Source: Fibrobacter sp. (GTDB lineage: Bacteria; Fibrobacterota; Fibrobacteria; Fibrobacterales; Fibrobacteraceae). From it: a DNA stretch of 64,000 nucleotides. Position 1 is the first letter of the stretch. Each line of letters opens with the position of its first letter. The stretch is from the NCBI GenBank assembly GCA_024398815.1, contig JAKSIL010000008.1:1-64000 (forward strand), in the 5' to 3' direction. A program made the translations under genes and the position numbers. The notes beneath the pieces are model-generated. The model was not told where the DNA came from and ran no database searches. It saw nothing but the letters and a program-made list of their open reading frames with translations. This document shows positions 34,666 to 43,092 of this stretch, piece after piece.

Positions 34666-35379
34666 CTACTGGTTCAACACCCAGTTGCAATCGTTGTGAT
34701 AAATCATTTGCCTCGTCATGCCACCATCGACGCAAATGTTTTCACCGGTGATGAAACTCGCCTTTTCACTTGCAAGGTACAGCACCATATTTGCAATATC
34801 CAGCGGATTTCCGACACGGCCTGCGGGGTGCTGTTCAGCATCGGGGCCGCGATATTCCTTGAAATCCGTATCAATCCAGCCAGGCGAAATGGAATTCACA
34901 CGAACGCCACGCGGGCCAAGGCTCACTGAGAGCGCATGTGTCAACGCAGCAATACCACCCTTCGCCGCCGTATAGCTTTCCGTCTGCGGTTGACTCATTC
35001 GGTCACGACTAGAGGAAATATTGATGATCGACGCCCCCGGAGCAAAATAAGGGGCAAACAGTTTTGCCAGATAGAACGGAGCCGTCACGCCGACCGCGAG
35101 CGCATACGAAAAATCTTCGTAGCTGCATTCATCGATTCCCTTCATCAATGGAATCGCGTTGTTCACGAGCACGTCCACATGCCCGTGCTTTTCGACGACA
35201 ACCTTTGCGAACTTTTCAAGGACGTCCTTCTTGGAAATGTCCCCGACGAAACAAGCGTTCGGGCGGACATCGACGCAAATGACCGTAGCGCCTTCCTTTT
35301 CAAACTCTTCCACGATGGTCGCACCGATTCCATGTGCACCACCCGTCACAACGACTATTTTTTTAGCAAAATGAACCAT
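34666..35379 (-). CDS. Short-chain dehydrogenase/reductase (SDR)
   Basis: 237 residues, classical SDR length. NAD(P)-binding TGGAHGIGA (residues 12-20), acidic CVDVRPN at the end of strand 2 (suggests NAD preference), DVLVNNAIP in place of NNAG, catalytic Ser in IINISSSRD and the YTAAK active site. The C-terminus has SPGWIDTDF and CVDGGMTRQ. The substrate cannot be inferred. The gene stands alone; its start faces the methyltransferase gene 113 bp away (divergent). Confidence 0.9.
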   Translation of the reverse strand: MVHFAKKIVVVTGGAHGIGATIVEEFEKEGATVICVDVRPNACFVGDISKKDVLEKFAKVVVEKHGHVDVLVNNAIPLMKGIDECSYEDFSYALAVGVTAPFYLAKLFAPYFAPGASIINISSSRDRMSQPQTESYTAAKGGIAALTHALSVSLGPRGVRVNSISPGWIDTDFKEYRGPDAEQHPAGRVGNPLDIANMVLYLASEKASFITGENICVDGGMTRQMIYHNDCNWVLNQ

Positions 35380-35492
35380 ACTCTACAATATAGAGAAATA
35401 TTTATTTCAAAAACAAGACCAAGATTACATTTCTACACAACGCTTCGGTCATACAACAAATCAACCTCGAGCCATTTTTTATATTTGAAGAC

Positions 35493-37082
35493 ATGGCCGT
35501 TTCGCAAACCGCATCCGCTCTGGAAAAGCGAATCAAAAAACACGTTATCGGAAAGCCGCACCGTTTTATGGCAGTGGCTCCTCTCGGGTTTGAAGAAACT
35601 CTCGCCAACGAGCTAAAGTATATCGGTGTGGAATGCGCCGAAGAAGCCGAAATAAAAGTCACTGGCGACGGCAAGATAGAATTTACTGCAAAAATTACAG
35701 AAGCCTGGAAGGCGGTCGCCTACAGCCGCATCGCAAACCGCGTGCTCATGGAAATCGGCTGTTTCAAGGCAGAAAACTTCGGACAACTGGAAAAACATGC
35801 CGCCGAAATCCCCTGGGAACTGTATATAGGTCCCAGATATCAGGCCCCAGGGAAAAAGTACCAGGAGTTAAGGGACAGTGATCTGGCGTCAAACGTTAAG
35901 TGTCATCCCGAGCGTAGCGCAAAGGAGTCGATGGATCTAAACATCCATGTGACCTGCAAGCATTCCCGCCTTTACCACAGCGACGCCGTCGAAGAGCGAG
36001 TGCGGAAAATCATCGAAGAAAAACTAACTGAACAAAGCAAGTCTAATTCCGACAACCACCAGCAACAGTATTCAAAAAGTCATCCCCAACTGTCCGCAGC
36101 TTGTCATCCCCTGCAATCCGCAGCTTGTCATCCCCGACTTGATCGGGGATCTAGCATGGGAGCCACACAGCACCTCTACATCAACCTTATTGACGACCGT
36201 TGCACCATCTGGCAGGACCTCGCCGGCGAAGAACTCTACAAGCGTGGCCACAACCGCTTTGTCGCGGAAGCCCCACTCAAGGAGACCATCGCCGCCGCCA
36301 TGATTTTCGAAGCATGCAGATTGCTGACAACAGGTTTCAGGTCTCAGGTTTCAGGAAATTTCCAAATCACCATAGTCGACCCAATGGCCGGTAGCGGAAC
36401 CTTCAGCCTCGAAGCCGCCTACATCGCAAATGAACTCATCCCAGGCAAGTGCCGCGACTTCGCCCTGAAATACCAACCAGCGTTCAAGGAAGCCGCCTGG
36501 AATTTTTTAGTAAACCGACAAAACTCCTCGAACTTCGAACCTTTCACCATCATCACGTCGGACATTTCCGAGCGCCCCATCAGCATTATTAAGCACAACG
36601 TAGATAACAGTCCGCTGAAAGACATCTACGCAAACGCAGGCGAAAACACCATCGCAAAAATTGACCCGCAACTGAAGGATTTTTTCAGCTACACCATAGA
36701 AGATTTTACCAACGTTTCTGCAAGCCACACAGAAAGCAGCCATCCTGATAAAAACCAGGATCAGCAAACAAACGGCGACATCGTTATCCTTCTCAACCCG
36801 CCATACGGCAAGCGCCTTGATTTCGACGCCCCGAAGCTTTACACGAAAATAGGCCAAAAGCTCGCCGAATGGTGCAGCGACGCAAAAAAATTAAAAACAA
36901 GCATTACCGTAGCAATCCTCGCCCCGAAGAACGACCCTCGGAACGGACCAAAATACACCTGCTCTGCAAATTTGCTTAAGGAATGCCCTTTCCTCGATTC
37001 ACGCCACAATCCGAACGCAAAAATCATCGAAACAAGCCATGGCGGCATAAGCCTCAACATTTTCATCGCCAAAAGCACCTAA
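35493..37082 (+). CDS. THUMP/UPF0020 RNA methyltransferase (RlmL-like) carrying repeat insertions
   Basis: 529 residues. N-terminal ferredoxin-like/THUMP region (25-165), then a Rossmann methyltransferase with the SAM motif VDPMAGSGTF (295-304) and catalytic LNPPYGKRL (434-442), as in 23S rRNA m2G2445 methyltransferases (RlmL/YcbY N-terminal half) and Trm14. Two segments look foreign: residues ~113-147, containing CHPERSAKES, and ~183-223, containing SAACHPLQSAACHPRLDRGS. Both are in-frame translations of REP-like elements, set in regions that otherwise read through (LNIHVTCKHSRLYHSDAVEE lies between them). A third small one (GFRSQVSGNF, ~281-290) comes from a TTTCAGG-type repeat. The frame and motifs survive, so the protein is probably functional. 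Confidence 0.85.
   Translation: MAVSQTASALEKRIKKHVIGKPHRFMAVAPLGFEETLANELKYIGVECAEEAEIKVTGDGKIEFTAKITEAWKAVAYSRIANRVLMEIGCFKAENFGQLEKHAAEIPWELYIGPRYQAPGKKYQELRDSDLASNVKCHPERSAKESMDLNIHVTCKHSRLYHSDAVEERVRKIIEEKLTEQSKSNSDNHQQQYSKSHPQLSAACHPLQSAACHPRLDRGSSMGATQHLYINLIDDRCTIWQDLAGEELYKRGHNRFVAEAPLKETIAAAMIFEACRLLTTGFRSQVSGNFQITIVDPMAGSGTFSLEAAYIANELIPGKCRDFALKYQPAFKEAAWNFLVNRQNSSNFEPFTIITSDISERPISIIKHNVDNSPLKDIYANAGENTIAKIDPQLKDFFSYTIEDFTNVSASHTESSHPDKNQDQQTNGDIVILLNPPYGKRLDFDAPKLYTKIGQKLAEWCSDAKKLKTSITVAILAPKNDPRNGPKYTCSANLLKECPFLDSRHNPNAKIIETSHGGISLNIFIAKST
35829..35933. repeat. Repeat inserted in frame in the methyltransferase gene (site 1)
   Basis: The first part, GGTCCCAGATATCAGGCCCC, resembles TTTCAGG-type words seen at 36332-36355. 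The second part, TGTCATCCCGAGCGTAGCGC, is of the same kind as the intergenic elements at 3656-3905. About 105 bp, a multiple of three. Confidence 0.6.
36039..36161. repeat. Repeat cluster inserted in frame in the methyltransferase gene (site 2)
   Basis: Three GTCATCCC units in a row, two of them followed by TGTCCGCAGCTT or AATCCGCAGCTT, ending in a perfect hairpin TCCCCGA-CTTGA-TCGGGGA (36131-36149). The frame stays open; the hairpin reads CHPRLDRGS. Confidence 0.7.
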
Positions 37083-37256
37083 ACAGCCCCTTTTCCACGC
37101 AAAAAAACGGGTATTTAAGTACTATGTAACTTTAAAATTTACAAGTATTTACAAAGAAACATGACTTTCATCACCTTTTAGTTTTTTTTACATTTCCTTT
37201 TCCATAAATTATATATCTTTTGCTCGGGATAATCGTTGGGTGAAACTGAGGTAATT

Positions 37257-38957
37257 ATGAAGTTTCCGTTTTTTAAAGTGCTCGCAGTTTCCGGAGCTAT
37301 ACTTCTTGCTTGGAACTGTTCAAACGACACCACTGATTCCGAAGGCTACGTTCCCCAAGAAGCCTATTGGGCACTAGAGTCCGCAGGCGAAACCCTTCAA
37401 ATTTCCCCCACTGATTTTGCCGTACGCGACGCCGAAGGCAACATTGTTGGCGCATACGATGTAAACACAGGGAGCATCATTGACTTCAATGGCCAGGCAG
37501 TCATCTCGGGCCTTGACCTGAACACCTTGAAAGTCGTGAACCCTGACGGTTCCGTACTTGAACCGACCACGCCAGCTACTCCGGGCGACGACCAGAATGT
37601 CGTAATCGACCCCAATCAGGGAACTACTACGCAACCCGGCGACAACACGACGACAAATCCTGCAACAACGGACCCGGCAACAAATCCGGCTACAACTCCC
37701 ACGGACAACAACCAGCAGGCAAATACCCCCGCTTCTTCTGCAACCACAGCAGACACTCCCAAGAGTTCTGCCGCTCAGGCTCCCAAGAGTTCCGCAGCAG
37801 ACACCCCCAAGAGTTCCTCCTCCGAAAAGAAGAGCGACGGCGGAAAAATCGGCAACTTGACCTACACCGGCTCTCTCGAACAGGACGTCGCCAATGACGG
37901 CTCCATTCAAAAAATCGTTTTCAGCAATGTGCAGAGCGACCCGAACGGTTCCAGAGACTGGAAACTGTATTTCCTCGACATGAAGTACGACGGAAACGCA
38001 AAGACACTTACCATCACCGGTACCGTAAGAGACCAAAAAGACAAGACCCTCTCCGAAAGCTTCAAGATTGACGGAAACGATGTCACCATCACTTTGAATA
38101 TCGGGAGCGCCGCCAAAGGCAATACGAGCAATAACAACAACCAGGCAAAGTCTTCTAGCAGCCAGCAGCAGGCAAAGTCCTCCAGCAGCCAGCAGCAGGC
38201 AAAATCCTCCAGCAGCCAGCAACAGAACAACAATTCGAATGTCCAGGCAGAAGCTATCAAGGAAATCTCCGGTGGACATAAAGGTTCCGGCTGGGCAACG
38301 CGTTATTGGGACTGCTGCAAGCCCAGCTGTGCCTGGAAAGAAAACGCAGGCAGTGCAGGCCCAGCCAAGTCTTGCGACGCCAAGGGCAAGAACCAAAGCG
38401 ACGGACAGAGCATTTGCAGCGGCGGTAACACAACGACCTGCACCAGCCAAGTTCCTATAATCGTCAACGACAATTTGGCATACGCATTCGCAGCCGTTCC
38501 GGCATCTGCAGGCGGTCAATGCGGCAAGTGCTTCGCCCTTGAATTCACCGGCGAAGGCAAGTACGAATCCGTAGCAAACCACAAAGCTCTTAAGGGAAAG
38601 ACCCTTATCGTGATGGCCTCCAACATCGGTGGCGACGTAAACCCGGGACAGTTCGACGTGATGATTCCGGGCGGTGGTCTGGGAGCATTCGACGGTTGCG
38701 GCCAGATGGGCTGGGGCAACCAGGGTGAAAAGTACGGTGGACTTCTTTCCAACTGCGAAAACGAAGTCGGCTATTCCGGCGACCTTCTTAAGAAGCGTAA
38801 GGAATGCCTCACAAGCAAGTGCAACGACGTTTTCAAGAACGACGAAGAAGCTAAGGCTGGTTGTTTGTTCCTCGCTACCTGGATGGAAGCTGCAGGCAAT
38901 CCGAACCACAACTACAAGGAAGTGGAATGCCCCTCCGCCCTCAAGGCCAAGTGGTAA
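37257..38957 (+). CDS. GH45 endoglucanase lipoprotein
   Basis: 566 residues from the ATG at 37257 (GAGGT 6 nt upstream; an in-frame TTG at 37236 is less likely because this Met starts the signal). Lipobox LLAWNC (Cys21). Residues 110-190 are a Thr/Pro/Ser-rich linker; 195-285 form a beta-rich domain I cannot name; a SSSSQQQAK linker follows. The GH45 catalytic domain (about 340-566) shows WATRYWDCCKPSCAW (Asp352), NDNLAYAFAAVPA, GQFDVMIPGGGLGAFDGCG (Asp467, Asp479) and many Cys. GH45 enzymes cleave beta-1,4-glucan with inversion. Probably anchored to the outer membrane for cellulose attack. Confidence 0.92.
   Translation: MKFPFFKVLAVSGAILLAWNCSNDTTDSEGYVPQEAYWALESAGETLQISPTDFAVRDAEGNIVGAYDVNTGSIIDFNGQAVISGLDLNTLKVVNPDGSVLEPTTPATPGDDQNVVIDPNQGTTTQPGDNTTTNPATTDPATNPATTPTDNNQQANTPASSATTADTPKSSAAQAPKSSAADTPKSSSSEKKSDGGKIGNLTYTGSLEQDVANDGSIQKIVFSNVQSDPNGSRDWKLYFLDMKYDGNAKTLTITGTVRDQKDKTLSESFKIDGNDVTITLNIGSAAKGNTSNNNNQAKSSSSQQQAKSSSSQQQAKSSSSQQQNNNSNVQAEAIKEISGGHKGSGWATRYWDCCKPSCAWKENAGSAGPAKSCDAKGKNQSDGQSICSGGNTTTCTSQVPIIVNDNLAYAFAAVPASAGGQCGKCFALEFTGEGKYESVANHKALKGKTLIVMASNIGGDVNPGQFDVMIPGGGLGAFDGCGQMGWGNQGEKYGGLLSNCENEVGYSGDLLKKRKECLTSKCNDVFKNDEEAKAGCLFLATWMEAAGNPNHNYKEVECPSALKAKW
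38145..38225 (+). repeat. Three 27-bp coding repeats (AKSSSSQQQ)
   Basis: Three nearly identical 9-codon units (GCAAAGTC...AGCAGCCAGCAGCAG) in the linker just before the GH45 domain. In-frame length variation is possible. Confidence 0.9.
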
Positions 38958-38981
38958 TCTAGCTTAGATTGAATTTAAAAG

Positions 38982-39012
38982 ACAGGCGCTTTGAAAGGCG
39001 TCTGTTTTTTTT
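38982..39012 (+). terminator. Rho-independent terminator after the GH45 gene
   Basis: An 11-bp stem with two G-T pairs (ACAGGCGCTTT / AAAGGCGTCTGT) followed by eight T. It lies 25 nt past the stop. Confidence 0.85.
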
Positions 39013-39107
39013 ATGCAGAACAAAATTCATTGACTTTACTACATTTCAAACCGTATTAATTTTTGGCGCATTGCAACAAAAATCGCGCCACATCAAAGAG
39101 GTAAAAA

Positions 39108-40967
39108 ATGCCGAAACTTCGTTCGTTGAAGACTATGGAAGGCCGCGAAATGGCCGGTGCACGTGCCCTTTGGCACGCAACAGGTACCAAGGTGGAAGAC
39201 TTTGGCAAGCCGGTGATTTGCGTTGTTAACAGCTATACCCAGTTTGTTCCGGGTCACGTTCATCTGAAGGACGTGGGTCAGATCGTTGCCCGCGCTATCG
39301 AAGCCGCTGGTGGTGTCGCCAAGGAAATGAGCACCATCGCCGTGGACGACGGTATCGCCATGGGTCACGACGGCATGCTTTACAGCCTCCCCAGCCGCGA
39401 CCTCATTGCAGACTCCACCGAATACATGGCCAACGCACACCGCGCAGACGCCTTGGTCTGCATCAGTAACTGCGACAAGGTCACTCCGGGTATGCTCATG
39501 GCCGCCATGCGCCTCAACATCCCCGCCATCTTCGTTTCCGGCGGCCCGATGGAAGCCGGCCACGTGACCACGAAGGACGGCAAGGACCGCGCCCTCGACT
39601 TGATCGACGCCATGATCGATTCCGCCGACAACACCGTTTCTGACGAAGAAGTTGCCGCTATCGAAGCTAACGCCTGCCCCACTTGCGGTTCCTGCTCCGG
39701 CATGTTCACCGCAAACTCCATGAACTCCCTCACCGAAGCTCTTGGCCTTTCTCTCCCGGGCAACGGCACCATCGTCGCCACCCACTCCGAACGCAAGAAG
39801 CTGTTCGAAGCTGCCGGTAAGCGCATCGTGGAACTCTGCCACAAGTATTACGACGAAGGCGACGAAAGCGTTCTCCCCCGTAGCATCGCTACCATGGACG
39901 CTTTCGAAAACGCCATGCGCCTCGACATCGCCATGGGTGGTTCCTCCAACACCGTGCTTCACCTCCTGGCAGTTGCACAGGAAGCAGGTGTTGACTTCAC
40001 CATGAAGGACATCAACCGTCTTTCCCTGAACACTCCCTGCATCTGTAAGGTCGCTCCCACCGTTCATAACATCCACATCGAACAGGTGAACCGCGCAGGC
40101 GGTATCATGGGTATCCTTGGTGAACTGGACCGCATGGGCCTCATCCACAAGAATGCAAAGACAGTTCACGCAGCTACCATGGGCGAAGCCCTGGAAGCAA
40201 ACGACATCATGCGTTGCAAGGTCACCGACGAAATCAAGAACCGCTACCTCGCAGGCCCCGGCCGCAAGTACAACATCGTCGCATTCAGCCAGAGCACCTA
40301 CTACGAATCTTTGGACACCGACCGCGCTACCGGAGCTATCCGCGATGGCGCACACGCCTACACCAAGGACGGCGGCCTCGCCGTTCTGTACGGCAACCTG
40401 GCTCAGGACGGCTGCATCGTGAAGACTGCAGGCGTTGACGAATCCATCTGGAAGTTCACCGGTCCCGCTGTGGTGTTCGAATCTCAGGAAGACGCCGTCA
40501 ACGGCATCCTTGGCGACAAGGTGAAGGCAGGCGACGTCGTTGTAATCCGTTACGAAGGTCCTAAGGGTGGTCCGGGCATGCAGGAAATGCTGTACCCCAC
40601 TTCTTACCTGAAGAGCCGTCACCTGGGCAAGAGCTGCGCTCTCCTCACCGACGGTCGTTTCTCTGGTGGTACCAGCGGCCTTTCCATTGGCCACGCTTCT
40701 CCGGAAGCTGCCAACAAGGGTAACATCGGCCTGGTTGAAACTGGTGACGTTATCGAAATCGATATCCCGAACCGCACCATCAACGTGCAGCTCACCGACG
40801 ACGAACTTGCAGAACGCCGCAAGGCTATGGAAGCCCGTGGCGAAAAAGCATGGCTTCCGCAGAACAGAGACAGAGTCGTATCCAAGGCACTTCGCGCCTA
40901 TGCAGCTATGGCCACTTCCGCAGACAAAGGCGCAGTTCGCGACTTGAGCCTCATCGGCATAAAGTAA
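39108..40967 (+). CDS. ilvD: Dihydroxy-acid dehydratase
   Basis: 619 residues. It dehydrates 2,3-dihydroxy-isovalerate and -methylvalerate to the 2-keto acids for valine, leucine and isoleucine synthesis. Iron-sulfur and active-site signatures: [47 protein letters not shown], and in the C-terminal half [20 protein letters not shown]. Length is standard. An AAAGAGGT ribosome site lies upstream. It is single: no other ilv/leu gene is in the window, and it has terminators on both sides. Strong codon bias suggests high expression. Confidence 0.96.
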   Translation: MPKLRSLKTMEGREMAGARALWHATGTKVEDFGKPVICVVNSYTQFVPGHVHLKDVGQIVARAIEAAGGVAKEMSTIAVDDGIAMGHDGMLYSLPSRDLIADSTEYMANAHRADALVCISNCDKVTPGMLMAAMRLNIPAIFVSGGPMEAGHVTTKDGKDRALDLIDAMIDSADNTVSDEEVAAIEANACPTCGSCSGMFTANSMNSLTEALGLSLPGNGTIVATHSERKKLFEAAGKRIVELCHKYYDEGDESVLPRSIATMDAFENAMRLDIAMGGSSNTVLHLLAVAQEAGVDFTMKDINRLSLNTPCICKVAPTVHNIHIEQVNRAGGIMGILGELDRMGLIHKNAKTVHAATMGEALEANDIMRCKVTDEIKNRYLAGPGRKYNIVAFSQSTYYESLDTDRATGAIRDGAHAYTKDGGLAVLYGNLAQDGCIVKTAGVDESIWKFTGPAVVFESQEDAVNGILGDKVKAGDVVVIRYEGPKGGPGMQEMLYPTSYLKSRHLGKSCALLTDGRFSGGTSGLSIGHASPEAANKGNIGLVETGDVIEIDIPNRTINVQLTDDELAERRKAMEARGEKAWLPQNRDRVVSKALRAYAAMATSADKGAVRDLSLIGIK

Positions 40968-40990
40968 GAGTCAAAATACAAGCGCAATTT

Positions 40991-41018
40991 AAAACCCCGG
41001 CGATTCCGTCGGGGTTTT
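40991..41018. terminator. Bidirectional terminator between ilvD and the MATE gene
   Basis: AAAACCCCG / CGGGGTTTT around a 10-nt loop. It works on both strands for these converging genes. Confidence 0.85.
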
Positions 41019-41022
41019 GCAT

Positions 41023-42750
41023 TTAAATTTGACGATTTTCTTTCGGGAACCTGAACGCATGCCGATTAAAGCTCACCGTGAGCACATAAAGTTTGTCGCG
41101 GTGATTCGCCATGAACGACGAAACCACGTACGAGCGAAGATCCGATAACTTCTGTTCCAAGTCCGTCATGTCAACGATGATTCCATCGTCCTTGTAAAAT
41201 ACGTTCACATAGTCGTCTTCGACGCAAAAGGAAAATTCTCCGAACACCTTGCGCGGAGCATTCAACGAAGTGCAAAGCATTCCGAGTTCCTCGACCAGCA
41301 GCATAATCTTGTACCTGGAACGGTCGCAAACCTTCATCTTACGACAAACTTCATCGGCCCGGTTTCGCAGGACAATGATATTTTCATCCGTCAACACCAT
41401 GCTTTTCACAAAGAATTTCCTGATTTCCGCATGGTTCAGCAATAGCGGGAAGCGATCCAGTCCAAAGAAAATTCCAAAGGCAATTCCGCCCACGACAAGC
41501 GTAAAGTACGACGAGAAAACGATGGATAGCCAGACACCGACCATTCCGCCCAAGGAACTCGCCGGCACAAGCGAAGATACAGGCACAATCAAGAACACAA
41601 GGGATATCAGAAAAACGGAGAATACCGGTTTCTCGTGCAGATAATAGCTGGCGTACACCTTCACAAAAGCAATTCCGAACAATCCGAAACTGACGCACCG
41701 AACCGCATTGACCGCCTGCGCATAAATTTCCTGCGTCTGTATGTGGAACATCCCCACGAACCAAGGGGCAAAAGCAAAGAACAAAAGAAACACGACAATG
41801 CTTTCTACAATCAAGGTAAGGTTCACGATGTTCATCATGTTACGGACAGCCTTCCCGTTTCTCTCGGCGCGGTACACGTTCAGAACAGGCTCCGTGGCCT
41901 GCCACACACCACCAAACACAATCGAAAGTTCAATCATGTCGAGCACCACGGAAAGCACCACCAGCGAACCGCTGCCAAAATGGACGGCAAAGTAGTGGTT
42001 CATAATCAAAAAGAGAATCGTCAAGAAAAGGAATTCGCTCGACTCGACCGCACTATAGCGCAGAACCTTGAATGTGTTGGCCCACCTGAAATGAAAGTTA
42101 AATCGCAGGGAGCAGTTCTTCCTGAAAAAATGCGGGACAAGCGCAGCAATTGCAAGAAGCAGCGACAACACCGTCCCCAGGACAATCCCCGAGAAGCCGA
42201 AGTTTCCGCAAAGAATTACAGACAAAACCACATTTCCTAGAAACAGGACGACATAAGAGAGATGCGTAAAGACATGCTCGCCGTCAACATAGACCATTTC
42301 CTGCAAAACAGCATAGACTGGCGCAATCAAAATGAAAAGCGGGAAGAATCGCGTAAAATCCTGCACAAACGGTATCATCTGGGCGTCATACGCAAACTTT
42401 TCCACAATCCAGTCGTTCGCCAAAAAGAACGCGCCGCCCAGCACGCACCCGACCACGAGCGAAAGCGCAAGCCCCAGCCCCATAAACGACGAGGCCTTCT
42501 TCCGCCTCATCTCCCCTATGTAAATGGAAAAGCAGACGGCGCATCCGACCGAAATGCAAGTGCTCGCAAAAAACACAAGCGAGAAGAAAGGCGAGAACAA
42601 CGAAATAACCGCCAAGGCTTGTTCGCCCAGCAGTCGCCCCGTTAAAACTTTGTCAATCAGTAAAGTCGCAAATTGGGTGAACACGGAAACGGTCGCCGTA
42701 AAAAGCATAGACCGGAACTTGCGCCCACCAAAGCTATTGCAAGAAAACAT
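41023..42750 (-). CDS. MATE-family membrane protein fused to a C-terminal RsbW/GHKL-like domain
   Basis: 575 residues. Residues 1-440 hold about 12 helices in MATE order (SMLFTATVSVFTQFATLLID, DKVLTGRLLGEQALAVISLF, repeat 2 near YSAVESSEFLFL). MATE proteins are cation-coupled exporters or flippases. Residues ~452-575 are soluble and resemble an anti-sigma-factor ATPase: a helix with NRADEVCRKM, an N-box-like MLLVEELGMLCTSLN and a degenerate G1-like VFYKDDGIIVDMTD; a G2 box is not obvious. The stop of the STAS gene overlaps this ATG by 1 nt (TAATG), so translation is coupled. Being last in a PP2C/STAS operon, the domain probably binds the STAS protein. The fusion is the unusual point; transport substrate unknown. 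Confidence 0.75.
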   Translation of the reverse strand: MFSCNSFGGRKFRSMLFTATVSVFTQFATLLIDKVLTGRLLGEQALAVISLFSPFFSLVFFASTCISVGCAVCFSIYIGEMRRKKASSFMGLGLALSLVVGCVLGGAFFLANDWIVEKFAYDAQMIPFVQDFTRFFPLFILIAPVYAVLQEMVYVDGEHVFTHLSYVVLFLGNVVLSVILCGNFGFSGIVLGTVLSLLLAIAALVPHFFRKNCSLRFNFHFRWANTFKVLRYSAVESSEFLFLTILFLIMNHYFAVHFGSGSLVVLSVVLDMIELSIVFGGVWQATEPVLNVYRAERNGKAVRNMMNIVNLTLIVESIVVFLLFFAFAPWFVGMFHIQTQEIYAQAVNAVRCVSFGLFGIAFVKVYASYYLHEKPVFSVFLISLVFLIVPVSSLVPASSLGGMVGVWLSIVFSSYFTLVVGGIAFGIFFGLDRFPLLLNHAEIRKFFVKSMVLTDENIIVLRNRADEVCRKMKVCDRSRYKIMLLVEELGMLCTSLNAPRKVFGEFSFCVEDDYVNVFYKDDGIIVDMTDLEQKLSDLRSYVVSSFMANHRDKLYVLTVSFNRHAFRFPKENRQI

Positions 42751-43046
42751 TAAGCAAGCGTAAGGATGTCAGAAAAACCGGTGACCTCGAAAATTTCCTT
42801 GATTTCGGCGCAGACATTCTTGATGACCATCTTGCCCTGCTTGTTCATAATTTTCTGCGCCGTCAGCAAGACGCGCAATCCGGCAGACGATATATAAGAA
42901 AGCTTAGCAAAGTCGAAATACAACTCGGTCACGCCATCCAGTTTGCCCTGAATTTCGGATTCAAGCTGAGGAGCAGTCATTGTATCAAGACGACCTTCGA
43001 GAAAAAAAGTCACAACGGAATTTTCAATTTTCTTTTCGATTTGCAT
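42750..43046 (-). CDS. STAS-domain anti-sigma-factor antagonist (RsbV/SpoIIAA-like)
   Basis: 98 residues, single STAS domain of normal length: VVTFFLEGRLDTMTAP, LYFDFAKLSYISSAGLRVLL, with the phosphorylatable Ser in the YISSAGLR loop. In partner switching such a protein is phosphorylated by an RsbW-type kinase and reactivated by a PP2C phosphatase; unphosphorylated STAS then sequesters its partner. Here the phosphatase gene lies directly upstream (46 nt gap) and a MATE-linked ATPase-like domain directly downstream (1-nt overlap), which fits a dedicated switch. No sigma-factor gene is in the operon. Confidence 0.92.
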   Translation of the reverse strand: MQIEKKIENSVVTFFLEGRLDTMTAPQLESEIQGKLDGVTELYFDFAKLSYISSAGLRVLLTAQKIMNKQGKMVIKNVCAEIKEIFEVTGFSDILTLA

Positions 43047-43092
43047 ATAGACCTCAACAAAAATTTAAAAATTTTTTAGGTATTTTTCATTG

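Noticed and set aside
33242..34735. A 497-residue minus-strand frame over the MBOAT gene
   Set aside because: Complement of a membrane protein gene; composition is extreme (Glu/Asp/Val/His-rich) and without domains.
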